A stretch of 64,000 nucleotides of DNA from JBCBGF01 sp039193455 (GCA_039193455.1 JBCCWO010000017.1:1-64000), one strand, 5' to 3'. Positions 51,294-60,823 are shown, numbered from the stretch's first letter. The notes: generated from the sequence alone by a model not told the origin. Made by a program: numbers and translations.

Positions 51294-51899
51294 ATGAACA
51301 ACGCGGGCTTGCCCGTCGCGCGCCCGGGGATGGTAATCGGCCTTCTTGGGGGCTCGTTTGACCCACCCCATGGCGGACATCTGCACATCACGCGCGAGGC
51401 GTTGAAACGGTTCGGGCTCGACCGCGTGTGGTGGCTGGTGTCACCCGGCAATCCCCTGAAGACACGCGGCCCGGCCCCCCTGGCACAGCGGATGGGCGCG
51501 GCACATGAGCTGGTCGATCATCCAAGCGTTGTTGTGAGCGATCTCGAGGCCCGGCTGGGCACGCGCTACACCGCCGAGACGCTTGGCGCGTTGATCCGGC
51601 GCTATCCAGGTGTACGGTTTGTCTGGCTGATGGGTGCCGACAATCTGGCGGGGTTTCACCACTGGGATCAGTGGGAATGGATCATGCGCACGGTCCCCAT
51701 CGGCGTCATCGCCCGTCCGGGCCAACGGATTTCGGCACGGATGTCCGTGGCGGCGGGCAAATACCGGCGGTTCCGCCTGCGTGGGCGCGAGGCGGCACGC
51801 TTGGCACAGGCCGCGCCGCCAGCCTGGTGTTTTGTCAACGTCCCGCTCGACAACTCCTCCTCCACCGCGATCCGCGCGCGGGGCGAGTGGGGCGGTTAG
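51294..51899 (+). CDS. nadD: Nicotinate-nucleotide adenylyltransferase
   Basis: A 201-aa nucleotidyltransferase making nicotinic acid adenine dinucleotide in NAD biosynthesis. The HxGH-class active site appears as GGSFDPPHGGHLH (residues 19-31), and SSSTAIRARG near the C-terminus is the ISSTxIR motif. GADNLAGFHHWDQW is the family central motif. The N-terminal 12 residues may be a later-start artefact: an in-frame ATG lies at 51330. Its stop overlaps the convergent EamA gene by 4 bases. Confidence 0.95.
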   Translation: MNNAGLPVARPGMVIGLLGGSFDPPHGGHLHITREALKRFGLDRVWWLVSPGNPLKTRGPAPLAQRMGAAHELVDHPSVVVSDLEARLGTRYTAETLGALIRRYPGVRFVWLMGADNLAGFHHWDQWEWIMRTVPIGVIARPGQRISARMSVAAGKYRRFRLRGREAARLAQAAPPAWCFVNVPLDNSSSTAIRARGEWGG

Positions 51900-52741
51900 C
51901 GGCGCAGCGCCAGCGTCGCAAACCCCGACAGAACAAGCAGCGCGATCCCCGCCCAGGCCAGGGCATCGGGCAAATCGCCAAAGATCGCCCACCCGAGGCC
52001 CACGGCCGCGATGAGTTGAAAATAGACGAAGGGTGCCAGCCGTGTTGCCGGGGCAATCCCGTAGGCGATCACCAGAAGATAGTTGCCGCCCATCGATGCC
52101 GCCGCGCTGAGTGCGATAAGCGCGGTTGCCGTCAGGCCAAGGTCCGGCCAATTGAGCAGCCCCAGCGGCGTCAGCAACACCGCCCCCGTCAGAAGCTGCG
52201 ACAAGAGCAGCGATCGTGACGGCGCGACACCCGCCAGCCACCGGCTGGCCACCAGGTAAGTGCCATAGAAGGTGCCTGCGAGCACGGCAAAGCCAAGGCC
52301 GGGCGTCATTCCAAAGCCCGGGCGGACAACAAAAAGCACGCCAACAAAGCCCATTCCCAACAGCAGGGACCGCAGCAGGCTCACCTTTTCGCCGAGCAAC
52401 AGAATCGACAGGACATACGAGACGATGGGGCCGACAAAGAAGGCGGCAAAGACGTTCGGCAGGGGTTCGGTGCTGAGCGCGGTGAGAATCGACAGGATGC
52501 CCCCGGTGATCAGCGCGCCGCGCAGAATGATCCGCCAGTCGAACAGATAGCGCCGATCAATTTCCCGCGTGGTCAGAAACGGAACCAGCAGCAGAACGCC
52601 TAGGGCAAACCGCGACCAGGCCACGAAGGGTGGCGCGATATTATGGTTTTCCACCAATAGTTTACCGGCACTGTCACCCAGGGGAATGAGCGACATGCCC
52701 AAGATCATCAACAGCGCTGCCCGGGTCATAAGTGCTGCCAT
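51896..52741 (-). CDS. EamA-family (DMT) transporter
   Basis: A 281-aa membrane protein with ten hydrophobic segments in two EamA repeats. The first has SLIPLGDSAGKLLVE and the family PFVAWSRF; the second ends FGDLPDALAWAGIALLVLSG. Substrate unknown. The start ATG 52741 is chosen; a TTG at 52765 and an ATG at 52729 are alternatives with no clear ribosome binding site. Its stop overlaps nadD. It is divergent from dacB with a 77-bp gap. Confidence 0.88.
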   Translation of the reverse strand: MAALMTRAALLMILGMSLIPLGDSAGKLLVENHNIAPPFVAWSRFALGVLLLVPFLTTREIDRRYLFDWRIILRGALITGGILSILTALSTEPLPNVFAAFFVGPIVSYVLSILLLGEKVSLLRSLLLGMGFVGVLFVVRPGFGMTPGLGFAVLAGTFYGTYLVASRWLAGVAPSRSLLLSQLLTGAVLLTPLGLLNWPDLGLTATALIALSAAASMGGNYLLVIAYGIAPATRLAPFVYFQLIAAVGLGWAIFGDLPDALAWAGIALLVLSGFATLALRR

Positions 52742-52818
52742 ATCGGGCGTGCAACACCGCGTCAATTGGAGCGACTTGACGCTTGATCGGTGCAGGGGCG
52801 CACGTTTAACTCCGCGCC

Positions 52819-54300
52819 ATGTCGAGGCAGATTTCCAGACGCGGCGTCATCGCCGGGCTGTTGGCAAGTGGTGCGTCCCCGGTTCTGGCCCGGGCGCCCG
52901 AGGTGTCCGTGCGCCCGCCTCCGCGCGGCGTTGTCGCGGCGGCGCAACCGGCCCCTCCCCTTGCACCGCCGCCCTATGCTGGGTTGCTGGAAAAGGCCGG
53001 GCTTGGCGGGCCCACCTGCTTTGCCGTGGCCGATGCCAAGGGCGGCGACATGCTCGAAGCCCATGAACCGGCCGCGCGGCTTCCCACCGCTTCGGTCGCC
53101 AAGGCTGCGACGGCCTGGTACGCGCTGAACCGGCTGGGCCCCGCCTTTCGGTTCCGCACCCGCCTGATCGCAACCGCGCCCATCGTGAACGGGCGGGTCG
53201 ACGGGGATCTGATTCTCGTGGGCGGCGGGGATCCGACGCTCAACACCGATGATCTGGGCGCGCTGGCGGCCCAGATGAAAGAGGCGGGCGTTGTCGAGGT
53301 GACCGGCAAGTTCCGCGTGCGCCACGATGTTTTGCCGTCGCTGCCCTGGATCGACCCCGACCAACCCGATCAGGTGGCCTATAACCCGGCGGTGGGGGGG
53401 CTGAACCTCAATTTCAATCGCGTTCACTTCGAATGGCGCCGTGCGAAAGAGGGGTACGACATCACCATGCAAGCCCGGGCGCGCAAGTTTCGTCCGGGCG
53501 TCGGCCTGGCAACGATGGAGATTGTCGACCGATCGTCACCCGTCTTTGCAGTGGAGCACAGCCGCGAACGCGACGCGTGGAGCGTTGCGCGCCGCGCCCT
53601 GGGCAATGACGGTGCCCGCTGGCTGCCGATAAGCCGCCCCGCGGAATACGCGGCCGAGGTGTTCATGACCCTTGCCCGGTCGCACGGCATTGTTCTCAAA
53701 CGTGGCGCCGATCCTGTGGGCCCCGTCGAAGGCGCCGTCATCGCCGCGCATGCCAGCGCGCCGCTGCCCGAGATGCTGACGGGCATGTTGCGCTATTCCA
53801 CGAACCTCACCGCAGAGATGGTGGGTCTGACCGCGACGCTCAAGGATGGCACGCGCCCGGCGAGCCTGATCCGGTCGGCGCGTGCGATGAACAAGTGGTT
53901 TGCAAGCGAAGCCGGCACGCGCAGCACCGGCTTTGTCGATCATTCCGGGCTGGGCTATGGCGCCCGCGTCACCGCGCCCGATATGGTGCGCATCCTCCAG
54001 GCCGCGGCGCGGGATGGAGACCGGCTAAAACCCCTGCTGCGCGAGGTGCGGGTGGACACACCGGGTGTCACCGTTGTGGCAAAGACCGGAACGCTGAACT
54101 TTGTCAGCGGCCTTGCCGGATACATCGAGGTGAAGGACAAGCGCCCGCTGGCCTTTGCGATTTTCAGCGCCGACATGCCCCGGCGCGATGCCGTGCCCAT
54201 TCCCAACCGCGAACGCCCGCCGGGGACCCGCGGATGGTCGCGCCGGGCCCGTGCACTGCAGCGCGATCTTATTGCCCGTTGGGTGACACACACCGTTTAG
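52819..54300 (+). CDS. dacB: D-alanyl-D-alanine carboxypeptidase/endopeptidase
   Basis: A 493-aa penicillin-binding protein (S13 family, PBP4-type) that trims peptidoglycan peptides. The N-terminus RRGVIAGLLASGASP resembles a Tat-type signal. The active-site triad motifs are SVAK (in TASVAKAA), STN (in RYSTNLTAEMVGL), and KTG (in VAKTGTLNF). A large inserted domain between SxxK and SxN is typical of the family. Normal length. It is followed 45 bp later by an EamA gene. Confidence 0.93.
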   Translation: MSRQISRRGVIAGLLASGASPVLARAPEVSVRPPPRGVVAAAQPAPPLAPPPYAGLLEKAGLGGPTCFAVADAKGGDMLEAHEPAARLPTASVAKAATAWYALNRLGPAFRFRTRLIATAPIVNGRVDGDLILVGGGDPTLNTDDLGALAAQMKEAGVVEVTGKFRVRHDVLPSLPWIDPDQPDQVAYNPAVGGLNLNFNRVHFEWRRAKEGYDITMQARARKFRPGVGLATMEIVDRSSPVFAVEHSRERDAWSVARRALGNDGARWLPISRPAEYAAEVFMTLARSHGIVLKRGADPVGPVEGAVIAAHASAPLPEMLTGMLRYSTNLTAEMVGLTATLKDGTRPASLIRSARAMNKWFASEAGTRSTGFVDHSGLGYGARVTAPDMVRILQAAARDGDRLKPLLREVRVDTPGVTVVAKTGTLNFVSGLAGYIEVKDKRPLAFAIFSADMPRRDAVPIPNRERPPGTRGWSRRARALQRDLIARWVTHTV

Positions 54301-54345
54301 CGACATCTGTTTGCGCACCACCGCATACACGGCTAGGTTGACGGA

Positions 54346-55278
54346 ATGCACACCGACAGGCCCCTTTTGGGCATCGTCCTTATGCTGAGTTTTTGCGTGC
54401 TTGCCCCGTTGGCGGACGGCATCGCCAAGCTATTGGGCTATGTCGCACCCCTGCTTTTGCTGCTGGTCGTGCGGTTCGGCGTGCAGGCCCTGGTGCTGAC
54501 ACCGGCTGTCGTGATGCGGATGGGCACGTGGGAGCTTAGCCGGACGCAATGGCTGTTGATGGTGGGGCGCACGGCGCTGCATATCTCGGGCATCGGGCTG
54601 ATGTTCATCGCGCTGCGCTATCTTCCGCTGGCAGATGCGATCGCCATTGCCTTCGTCATGCCCTTCATCCTGCTTCTGCTTGGCCACTTCATCTTGGGGG
54701 AAGAGGTCGGCTGGCGCCGCATTGCCGCTTGTCTCGTTGGGTTTGTCGGAACTCTTTTGGTGATCCAGCCAAGTTTTGTGAATGTTGGTCCCATCGCCCT
54801 CGTGCCTTTGCTGGTAGCGGTCATATTCGCAGGGTTCATTCTGGTCACCCGCATGATTGCGCGCGACATTGACCCGTTTGCCTTGCAAGCGATCAGCGGC
54901 GCCATGGCCAGCGCGGTTCTGATCCCGGCGCTGGGTGTGGCGATCCTGCTTGGGATTGACCGGATCAACCCCGATCTGCTGACACCCGGTGTCTTGTGGC
55001 TGATGCTGGCCCTGGGCCTGCTTGGGACGATTGCCCATGTTCTGATGACGCTTAGCCTGCGCTATGCACCGGCCAGCACGCTTGCGCCCATGCAGTATCT
55101 CGAGATTCCGGTGGCCGCTGGCGTCGGGTGGCTGTTGTTTCACGAATTTCCGAACGGTCTGGCCCTTGTGGGGATCATTGTGACAGTATCGGCGGGGCTC
55201 TACATCGTCTTTCGCGAGCGTACGCTCAGCCGCCAGCAAGTGCAGTTATCGCAGCACCAAGCGCCGCCCGCGGCATAA
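54346..55278 (+). CDS. EamA-family (DMT) transporter
   Basis: A 310-aa ten-helix membrane protein with two EamA repeats: YLPLADAIAIAFVMPFILLLLG in part one and YAPASTLAPMQYLEIPVAAGVGW in part two, typical of S-adenosylmethionine/amino-acid-type exporters. Substrate unknown. Its C-terminal 53 bases overlap the antisense 3' end of the thiamine diphosphokinase gene. It follows dacB on the same strand. Confidence 0.92.
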   Translation: MHTDRPLLGIVLMLSFCVLAPLADGIAKLLGYVAPLLLLLVVRFGVQALVLTPAVVMRMGTWELSRTQWLLMVGRTALHISGIGLMFIALRYLPLADAIAIAFVMPFILLLLGHFILGEEVGWRRIAACLVGFVGTLLVIQPSFVNVGPIALVPLLVAVIFAGFILVTRMIARDIDPFALQAISGAMASAVLIPALGVAILLGIDRINPDLLTPGVLWLMLALGLLGTIAHVLMTLSLRYAPASTLAPMQYLEIPVAAGVGWLLFHEFPNGLALVGIIVTVSAGLYIVFRERTLSRQQVQLSQHQAPPAA

Positions 55279-55879
55279 CCACCAGCATCGCAGGCGCATC
55301 AAATTCGAGCAGAACCGGGCCGGTTACCCGATTAGATGTGCCAATCCGGCCGTTTGGTGCGAAATTCAGCCCGTCTATCGGCCATTCCAAGCCGTCAGAC
55401 CGGCCCGTCACAGGCCCCATGGGAAACAGCGACAGCCGACTGCCAACCTCAAGATCGAGGGTCAGCTTTTGCGGGGCCAGAAACACCAGATCAGAGGCCC
55501 CCAGAACGATGCAGGGGCGGTCTGGGCGTCGGGTTAAGGCATTGTAAACGGCCAATTCGTGGTCGATCCGTCGACCAGTGAACCCGATGGCAAGAATGAG
55601 CGGCGCGTCAATTGCGTGCAGGCATTTCTCGAAATCCGTGGTTTCCTGCTCGGCAATGGCGTGCAGGCGGTTGGTCGGCAGGGTTGCGCGCATTTCGGCG
55701 GGCAAACTGTCAAAATCGCCGATCACGGCCTCGGGCACACGATTTTGGGCCAGAACGGTGGCCGCCCCCCCATCGGCGGCCACAAGCGTTGGGGCCAGCG
55801 TTAGGCATTCGTCAACATCTTGCGGGCTAGCATCGCTGGCACCGATCAGGGTCACGGGATTTGGGCTGCGCAGGATCAT
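55226..55879 (-). CDS. Thiamine diphosphokinase
   Basis: A 217-aa enzyme making thiamine diphosphate from thiamine and ATP. It has the ADGGA motif (residues 34-38), VIGDFDSLP, the EQETTDFEKCL metal/substrate segment and GFTGRRIDHELA. These are the features of the bacterial TPK family. It is isolated from other thiamine genes and overlaps the convergent EamA gene end by 53 bases. Thiamine diphosphate is the cofactor of SucA, which is encoded elsewhere in the window. Confidence 0.92.
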   Translation of the reverse strand: MILRSPNPVTLIGASDASPQDVDECLTLAPTLVAADGGAATVLAQNRVPEAVIGDFDSLPAEMRATLPTNRLHAIAEQETTDFEKCLHAIDAPLILAIGFTGRRIDHELAVYNALTRRPDRPCIVLGASDLVFLAPQKLTLDLEVGSRLSLFPMGPVTGRSDGLEWPIDGLNFAPNGRIGTSNRVTGPVLLEFDAPAMLVVMPRAALGAAITALAGG

Positions 55880-56026
55880 GGACGCGGTGACTTGATTTGT
55901 ATTTGCACAAGAAACAGATCACACTTGCGCCCAGAATAAATCCACCGAAATGCCACAGTCTGTTCCAATTTGAAGGGCAATTGACGATCAACAAATTCCG
56001 CTGGATCGGGGGAGAAAGCGACAACG

Positions 56027-58039
56027 ATGGTAGGCCCGAGCAAAATCCTGACTGTGTCGTACGGGACGTTCTCTTGTACGCTCGAAGGCTTCGATGATCC
56101 CTTTTCGACGATGAAGTCGATTGCCGAGTATTTCCGCGACCTTGCGGCGGATGATCGGTACTTTGGCGCCGAGCCGCCGACCCCGGATGCCGAGATGCTG
56201 CATCGCATCGCCGAGCAAGAGGTTCAGCGCCGCGTCGAGGCCCGGGTGGCCGATGACGGCATCGTTCTGCGCCAGCTTGAAGAGGATGCACCAGCGCCGG
56301 TGGCGAACACGCCTGCGGCACCGGTCGCCGAGGTCGCCCCTGCCGCTGTTGCGCAGGCAGATCCGGTTGAGATTGACGAAACCGATGATGGCAGCATCGC
56401 CGCCAAGCTAAGCCGCATCCGCGCCGTTGTCGCGCGCAGCCGCACCGACGACGATGCAGATGACGGCTTTGATGCCCCCCTGACAACGGCAGACCCGTTT
56501 TCAGCCCCCATCGAAAGCGCGTTCGACGATGTGGACGCCGCCGACGAAATTGGCCCGATTGCCGATATCGATCCGCTGCCGAGCAACGTCGAAGAGGCCG
56601 CGCCCCAGGCCCCGGCCTCGGAAGATGTCGCCCCGGACAGCACAGGCGACCCATCGGAGTTCGAGGACGCCGACATCACACCCGCGCCACAGCCGGTGTT
56701 CGCGGATGCCAGCGATATCACCAACCGCATCATCCAGCTCAAGCGATCCGATACCGCCAAGGTCGATCCGATCGTCGCCACCGACCCGGTGGATGAGAGC
56801 GAGGATGAGGAATTTTTCGCAGCCGCCTTTGAGGACGCGCCCGAGGAGGCCCCGGCTGAGATCGTGGGTGAGGCCGACGCTGAAGCGCTGTCCGACGAGG
56901 ACATGCCGCAAGACGAGGACGGCGTGGCCGAAGAGGAGACGGTCGACGAGATCGCGCTTACGGACGATCTCGACGACCCGATCGATCTGGAAGACCTGAA
57001 GGCGCTTGACGGTGCCTCGGATGAGGACGTTGTCGCCGAGGACGCGCCGGAAGAGGCGCTCGACAGCGATGTTGAAGACGAGCCTGAGTTTGAGGAAGCC
57101 GCGCCTGAGGCGGTTGCAGAGGATCAAGAGCCTGACGATGCGCCCGATGCCGATGAGAGCGTGCTTGCCGCGGTGACGGCTGCCGTCACGGCGGAGGATG
57201 AGGTAGAGCCTGCGGCGGAAGAGGTCTCGGACACCGCGGATGAGGTGTTCGCGGCGGCTGAAAGCGACGACCTCGACGCTGAAGCCGCGCCAGCGGCCGA
57301 GGGTGACGACGCCGATGGCGACATCGGGTTTGAGGATGAGCCCAGTGCAGAGGCTGCCTTCGACCGGATTCTGGAGGAAACGAACTCCAAGCTGGACGAA
57401 ACCGAAAGCAGCCGCCGCCGGTCGGCCATTGCGCATCTGAAGGCTGCGGTTGCTGCGACCAAGGCCGACCGCCTGCTCAATCTTGGCGTCGAGAAAAGCG
57501 CCGCCGCCGAAGAAGAGCAGAGCCAGTACCGCGCCGATCTGGCCAAGGTGGTGCGCCCGCGCCGCCCCGATGATACCAAAGCCAGCGATGCGCGCCCCTC
57601 ACCCATGGGCGAGGCGCCCTCGCCTCTGATGCTCGTCTCCGAGCAGCGGGTCGATGGCGCGGCGGAGGCGGTAGACCGCAAGTCGATCCTGCCCCGTCGC
57701 GTGAACACCAAGACCATCGTCCAGCAAGAGGATCCGATGGCCGACGGTGCGAACAGCTTTGCCGAGTTCGCCCAACAGATGGGCGCGACCGAGCTGCCCG
57801 ATCTGCTGGAAGCTGCGGCGGCCTATTCCGCCTTTGTTGAAGGCCGGCGTGAGTTCTCGCGTCCGCAGCTCATGCGGCGGGTGGCGAGCTACGAGCAAGA
57901 GACGTTTACCCGTGAGGCTGGGCTGCGGTCGTTTGGCCAGCTGCTGCGCCAGGGCAAGATCCAGAAGCTTAAGCGCGGTCAGTTCACGATTACCGATGAG
58001 ACCCGCTTCAACCCCGAGGCGCGTGTCGCGGGCGAGTGA
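56027..58039 (+). CDS. Acidic Rhodobacterales protein of unknown function
   Basis: A 670-aa protein in three parts. The N-terminus (1-80; ILTVSYGTFSCTLEGFDDPF, then YFRDLAADDRYFG) and the C-terminus (577-670; SFAEFAQQMGATELPDLLEA, then RPQLMRRVASYE) look conserved and globular. Residues from about 85 to 445 are a long acidic, Ala/Pro-rich stretch, probably disordered. A basic region follows (445-575). I recall similar proteins in Rhodobacterales sometimes annotated as CheA, but no histidine-kinase motif is visible. A strong terminator follows, so it is a single-gene unit. Confidence 0.75.
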   Translation: MVGPSKILTVSYGTFSCTLEGFDDPFSTMKSIAEYFRDLAADDRYFGAEPPTPDAEMLHRIAEQEVQRRVEARVADDGIVLRQLEEDAPAPVANTPAAPVAEVAPAAVAQADPVEIDETDDGSIAAKLSRIRAVVARSRTDDDADDGFDAPLTTADPFSAPIESAFDDVDAADEIGPIADIDPLPSNVEEAAPQAPASEDVAPDSTGDPSEFEDADITPAPQPVFADASDITNRIIQLKRSDTAKVDPIVATDPVDESEDEEFFAAAFEDAPEEAPAEIVGEADAEALSDEDMPQDEDGVAEEETVDEIALTDDLDDPIDLEDLKALDGASDEDVVAEDAPEEALDSDVEDEPEFEEAAPEAVAEDQEPDDAPDADESVLAAVTAAVTAEDEVEPAAEEVSDTADEVFAAAESDDLDAEAAPAAEGDDADGDIGFEDEPSAEAAFDRILEETNSKLDETESSRRRSAIAHLKAAVAATKADRLLNLGVEKSAAAEEEQSQYRADLAKVVRPRRPDDTKASDARPSPMGEAPSPLMLVSEQRVDGAAEAVDRKSILPRRVNTKTIVQQEDPMADGANSFAEFAQQMGATELPDLLEAAAAYSAFVEGRREFSRPQLMRRVASYEQETFTREAGLRSFGQLLRQGKIQKLKRGQFTITDETRFNPEARVAGE

Positions 58040-58060
58040 TCTGTCAGGATCCGGAACAGG

Positions 58061-58089
58061 AAGGGCAGGGGCCATGGGCGCCTGCCCTT
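58061..58089 (+). terminator. Rho-independent terminator after the 670-aa gene
   Basis: AAGGGCAGG (58061-58069) pairs perfectly with CCTGCCCTT (58081-58089) around an inner GCC/GGC stem, and is followed by a run of T (to 58092). It lies 22 bp after the stop of the acidic-protein gene and faces the convergent ABC permease gene that ends at 58097. Confidence 0.85.
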
Positions 58090-58096
58090 TTTCGTA

Positions 58097-59062
58097 TCAG
58101 CGCTCTTTGACGTAGGGCTCGCCGCCCGCGCGGGGCGGGATCGCCTTGCCGACAAAGCCCGCCAGGATCACCACGGTCAGGATGTAGGGCAGGGCCTGCA
58201 TGAATTGCACCGGCAGGGTGACGCCGATCAGTTCGATGTTTTGATAGCGGTTGCCGATCGCCTCGAGAAAACCGAACAAGAGACAGGCGTAAAGCGCGTA
58301 CCAGGGGCGCCATTTGGCAAAGATCAACGCGGCCAGCGCGATAAAGCCGCGTCCCGCGCTCATATCCTTTACAAAGCCCGCGGCGAGCCCGGTGGCCAGG
58401 TACGCCCCGGCCAGCCCGCAGAGCAGCCCGCAGATCGCAACCGCGGTGTAGCGCATGCGCACGACCGAGATCCCCGCCGTGTCCACCGCCGCCGGGTTTT
58501 CGCCCACCGCGCGCAGGCGCAGACCAAAGCGGGACCGAAACAGCACGTACCAGCTTGCCGGGACGGCAAGGATCGCGATGTAGACGAGGATCGTATGGCC
58601 CGAAATCAGCTCGGCATAGATCGGGCCGAAGACCGGGACGTTTTCCATCACACCCGCCAGCGGCCATTCCATTGGCGAGAACCGCGCGTCGCCCGACAGG
58701 GATGGCGTGCGCCCGCCCTGGCTGAACCAGTCCTGCGCGATCAGCACCGTCAATCCGGCGGCCAGGAAGTTGATCGCCACGCCGGAGATAAGCTGATTGC
58801 CGCGGAAGGTGATCGAGGCAAGCCCGTGGATCCCGGACAGGACGACGGACGCCGCGATCCCGGCCAAGAGACCAACCCAGACCGATCCGGTGATTGCGGC
58901 GAAAGCGGCAGAGAAAAACGCCGCCGCCAGCATCTTGCCCTCAAGCCCGATGTCGAAAATCCCGGCCCGTTCGGAAAAGAGCCCGGCCAGGCAGGCCAGC
59001 AAGAGCGGTGTTGCAAGGCGGATCGTGGAGTCGAGGATCTGAAGGGCGGTTGCGAAATCCAT
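58097..59062 (-). CDS. ABC transporter permease (BMP-type), second subunit
   Basis: A 321-aa inner-membrane permease with about eight to ten helices, resembling the NupQ/YufQ-type component of BMP-family importers: LFSERAGIFDIGLEGKMLAAAF near the N-terminus and an EAA-like segment RFGLRLRAVGENPAAVDTAG. It pairs with the 376-aa permease encoded upstream, with a LysE gene inserted between. It probably imports nucleosides or purines. It starts ATG 59062, 3 bases after the LysE stop. Confidence 0.92.
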   Translation of the reverse strand: MDFATALQILDSTIRLATPLLLACLAGLFSERAGIFDIGLEGKMLAAAFFSAAFAAITGSVWVGLLAGIAASVVLSGIHGLASITFRGNQLISGVAINFLAAGLTVLIAQDWFSQGGRTPSLSGDARFSPMEWPLAGVMENVPVFGPIYAELISGHTILVYIAILAVPASWYVLFRSRFGLRLRAVGENPAAVDTAGISVVRMRYTAVAICGLLCGLAGAYLATGLAAGFVKDMSAGRGFIALAALIFAKWRPWYALYACLLFGFLEAIGNRYQNIELIGVTLPVQFMQALPYILTVVILAGFVGKAIPPRAGGEPYVKER

Positions 59063-59065
59063 GGC

Positions 59066-59692
59066 TCAGACCCTTTCCACGGCCAGCTTGATGGCGAAGG
59101 TCGCGAAGAGGGCGCCCAAGCCCGCCTCGATCCAGCGCCGCCCCGTGGCATAGACGCGCTGCGCCGGCACCGAAGACAGGATCAGTGCCCAGGCCGCGTG
59201 GCATCCGAATGAGATCACAAAGGCCCCGGCGACGAAGAGCGCGATCACCTCGGGCCCGCCCCCGCGCGTTGCGCCGACGGCGGCGATGGCCAGCCAGAAG
59301 ACGATGGCCTTGGGGTTGGTCACCTGCAGCAGGAACCCGGCGAGGAAGGTGCGTCCCACGCTACGGCGCGCGACGGTTGCGGCGCTGACCTCGGGCGGGT
59401 GAACGGCCTTGCGGAAGGATTGGTAGGACAGCCAGGCAAGGTAGCTTGCGCCAACCAGCTTGAGCGCCATCATCGCCCAAGCGGCCTGGGTCAACAGAAG
59501 GCCCACGCCCAACAGGGTCAGCAGGTTCAACACCACGCTTCCAAACGCAATCCCGACCGTGGCCACAAGCGCGGCACTGCGGCCAGAACTGGCCGAGATG
59601 CCCAAAAGCATCGCGACCGCCGGCCCGGGCGAGGAGGCGGCCACCACCAGGATGGCATAGGCGGCGAGAAAGCCTGGCAGATGCTCGATCAT
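59066..59692 (-). CDS. LysE-family exporter inside ABC importer operon
   Basis: A 208-aa inner-membrane protein with six predicted helices and the RhtB/LysE pattern: SSPGPAVAMLLGISASSGR near the N-terminus and FLLQVTNPKAIVFWL in the middle. It starts inside the stop of the preceding permease (ATGA) and ends 3 bases before the second permease. An amino-acid exporter within a nucleoside-type importer operon is unexpected; its substrate could be a breakdown product or an unrelated amino acid. Confidence 0.9.
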   Translation of the reverse strand: MIEHLPGFLAAYAILVVAASSPGPAVAMLLGISASSGRSAALVATVGIAFGSVVLNLLTLLGVGLLLTQAAWAMMALKLVGASYLAWLSYQSFRKAVHPPEVSAATVARRSVGRTFLAGFLLQVTNPKAIVFWLAIAAVGATRGGGPEVIALFVAGAFVISFGCHAAWALILSSVPAQRVYATGRRWIEAGLGALFATFAIKLAVERV

Positions 59693-60819
59693 TCCGCGGC
59701 CTCCGTCTTGGCCGCCGCCTTCGACGCGTCAGGCTTGCGCGACATCGCCAGGAACAGCTTTTCCAGGGGCATGCGCACCATATTGTCCAGCGCCCCGGTG
59801 AACAGGATCACCAGCGCCTGGATCACAACGATCAGTTCACGCGGGATGTTGGACCAAAGGCTCAACTCGGCGCCCCCCTGATAGAGGAACCCGAATAACA
59901 ACGCCGCAAGCAGGACACCGAACGGGTGCGATCGGCCCATGAGCGCCACGGCAATCCCGATAAAGCCCGCGCCCTCGACCGAGTTCAGGACCAAACGCTC
60001 TGCCTCGCCCATCACGTTGTTGATCGCCATGCACCCGGCCAGACCGCCCGAGATCAGCATGGCAATCACGGTGATCTTGACCGGTGAGATCCCGGCATAG
60101 ACCGCCGCCGTTTCGGAATGGCCAAAGCCACGGATTTCATAGCCCAGCCGCGTGCGCCAGATCAGCCACCAGACAAGGAAACAGGCCGCGATCGCGATAA
60201 AGAAGCTGACATTCACCGGCGCGCCGCGGAAAAGCGGCATCTCGGCTGTAGCAAACATGTCCTGGAAGGTGGGCAGGTTCGTGCCCTCGGGGAAGCGTGC
60301 GCTGGCCGGGTCCATCGCGCCCTGGGGGCGCATCACGTTGACCAGCATGTAGTTCAAGAGCGCTGCGGCGATGAAGTTGAACATGATCGTGGTGATCACG
60401 ATATGGCTGCCGCGCTTGGCCTGTAGGTAGGCCGGGATCGCCGCCCAGGCCGCCCCGAAAAGCGCGCCGCCGATCAGCGCGACGGGGAGTGCCACCAGCC
60501 AATGCGGCCAGTCGATGGACAGGCAGACAAGCGCCACCCCAAGGCCGCCCAACATCGCCTGCCCCTCACCCCCGATGTTGAACAATCGCGCGTGGAAAGC
60601 CACGGCGACGGCGAGGCCGGTGAAGATGAAATTGGTCGTGTAATACAGGGTATAGCCCCAGCCATAGGTCGACCCGAGCGCACCGGTGACCATGATCTGC
60701 ACGGCTTCGATCGGGCTTTCCCCAATTGCCAGGATCACAAGACCAGAGATGAAGAAGGCAATCAGCAGGCTGATCAGCGGGATCAGAAAGACATCGGCCC
60801 ATTGCGGCATCTTCTGCAT
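59689..60819 (-). CDS. ABC transporter permease (BMP-type), first subunit
   Basis: A 376-aa permease with about ten helices, matching the YufP/NupP-type subunit: FHARLFNIGGEGQAMLG and the EAA-like segment TRLGYEIRGFGHSETAAVYAG, typical of nucleoside-importer permeases. It follows the ATPase gene by 4 bases and overlaps the LysE gene (ATGA). The C-terminus is Ala/Lys-rich (KAAAKTEAAE). Confidence 0.93.
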   Translation of the reverse strand: MQKMPQWADVFLIPLISLLIAFFISGLVILAIGESPIEAVQIMVTGALGSTYGWGYTLYYTTNFIFTGLAVAVAFHARLFNIGGEGQAMLGGLGVALVCLSIDWPHWLVALPVALIGGALFGAAWAAIPAYLQAKRGSHIVITTIMFNFIAAALLNYMLVNVMRPQGAMDPASARFPEGTNLPTFQDMFATAEMPLFRGAPVNVSFFIAIAACFLVWWLIWRTRLGYEIRGFGHSETAAVYAGISPVKITVIAMLISGGLAGCMAINNVMGEAERLVLNSVEGAGFIGIAVALMGRSHPFGVLLAALLFGFLYQGGAELSLWSNIPRELIVVIQALVILFTGALDNMVRMPLEKLFLAMSRKPDASKAAAKTEAAE

Positions 60820-60823
60820 CGTC

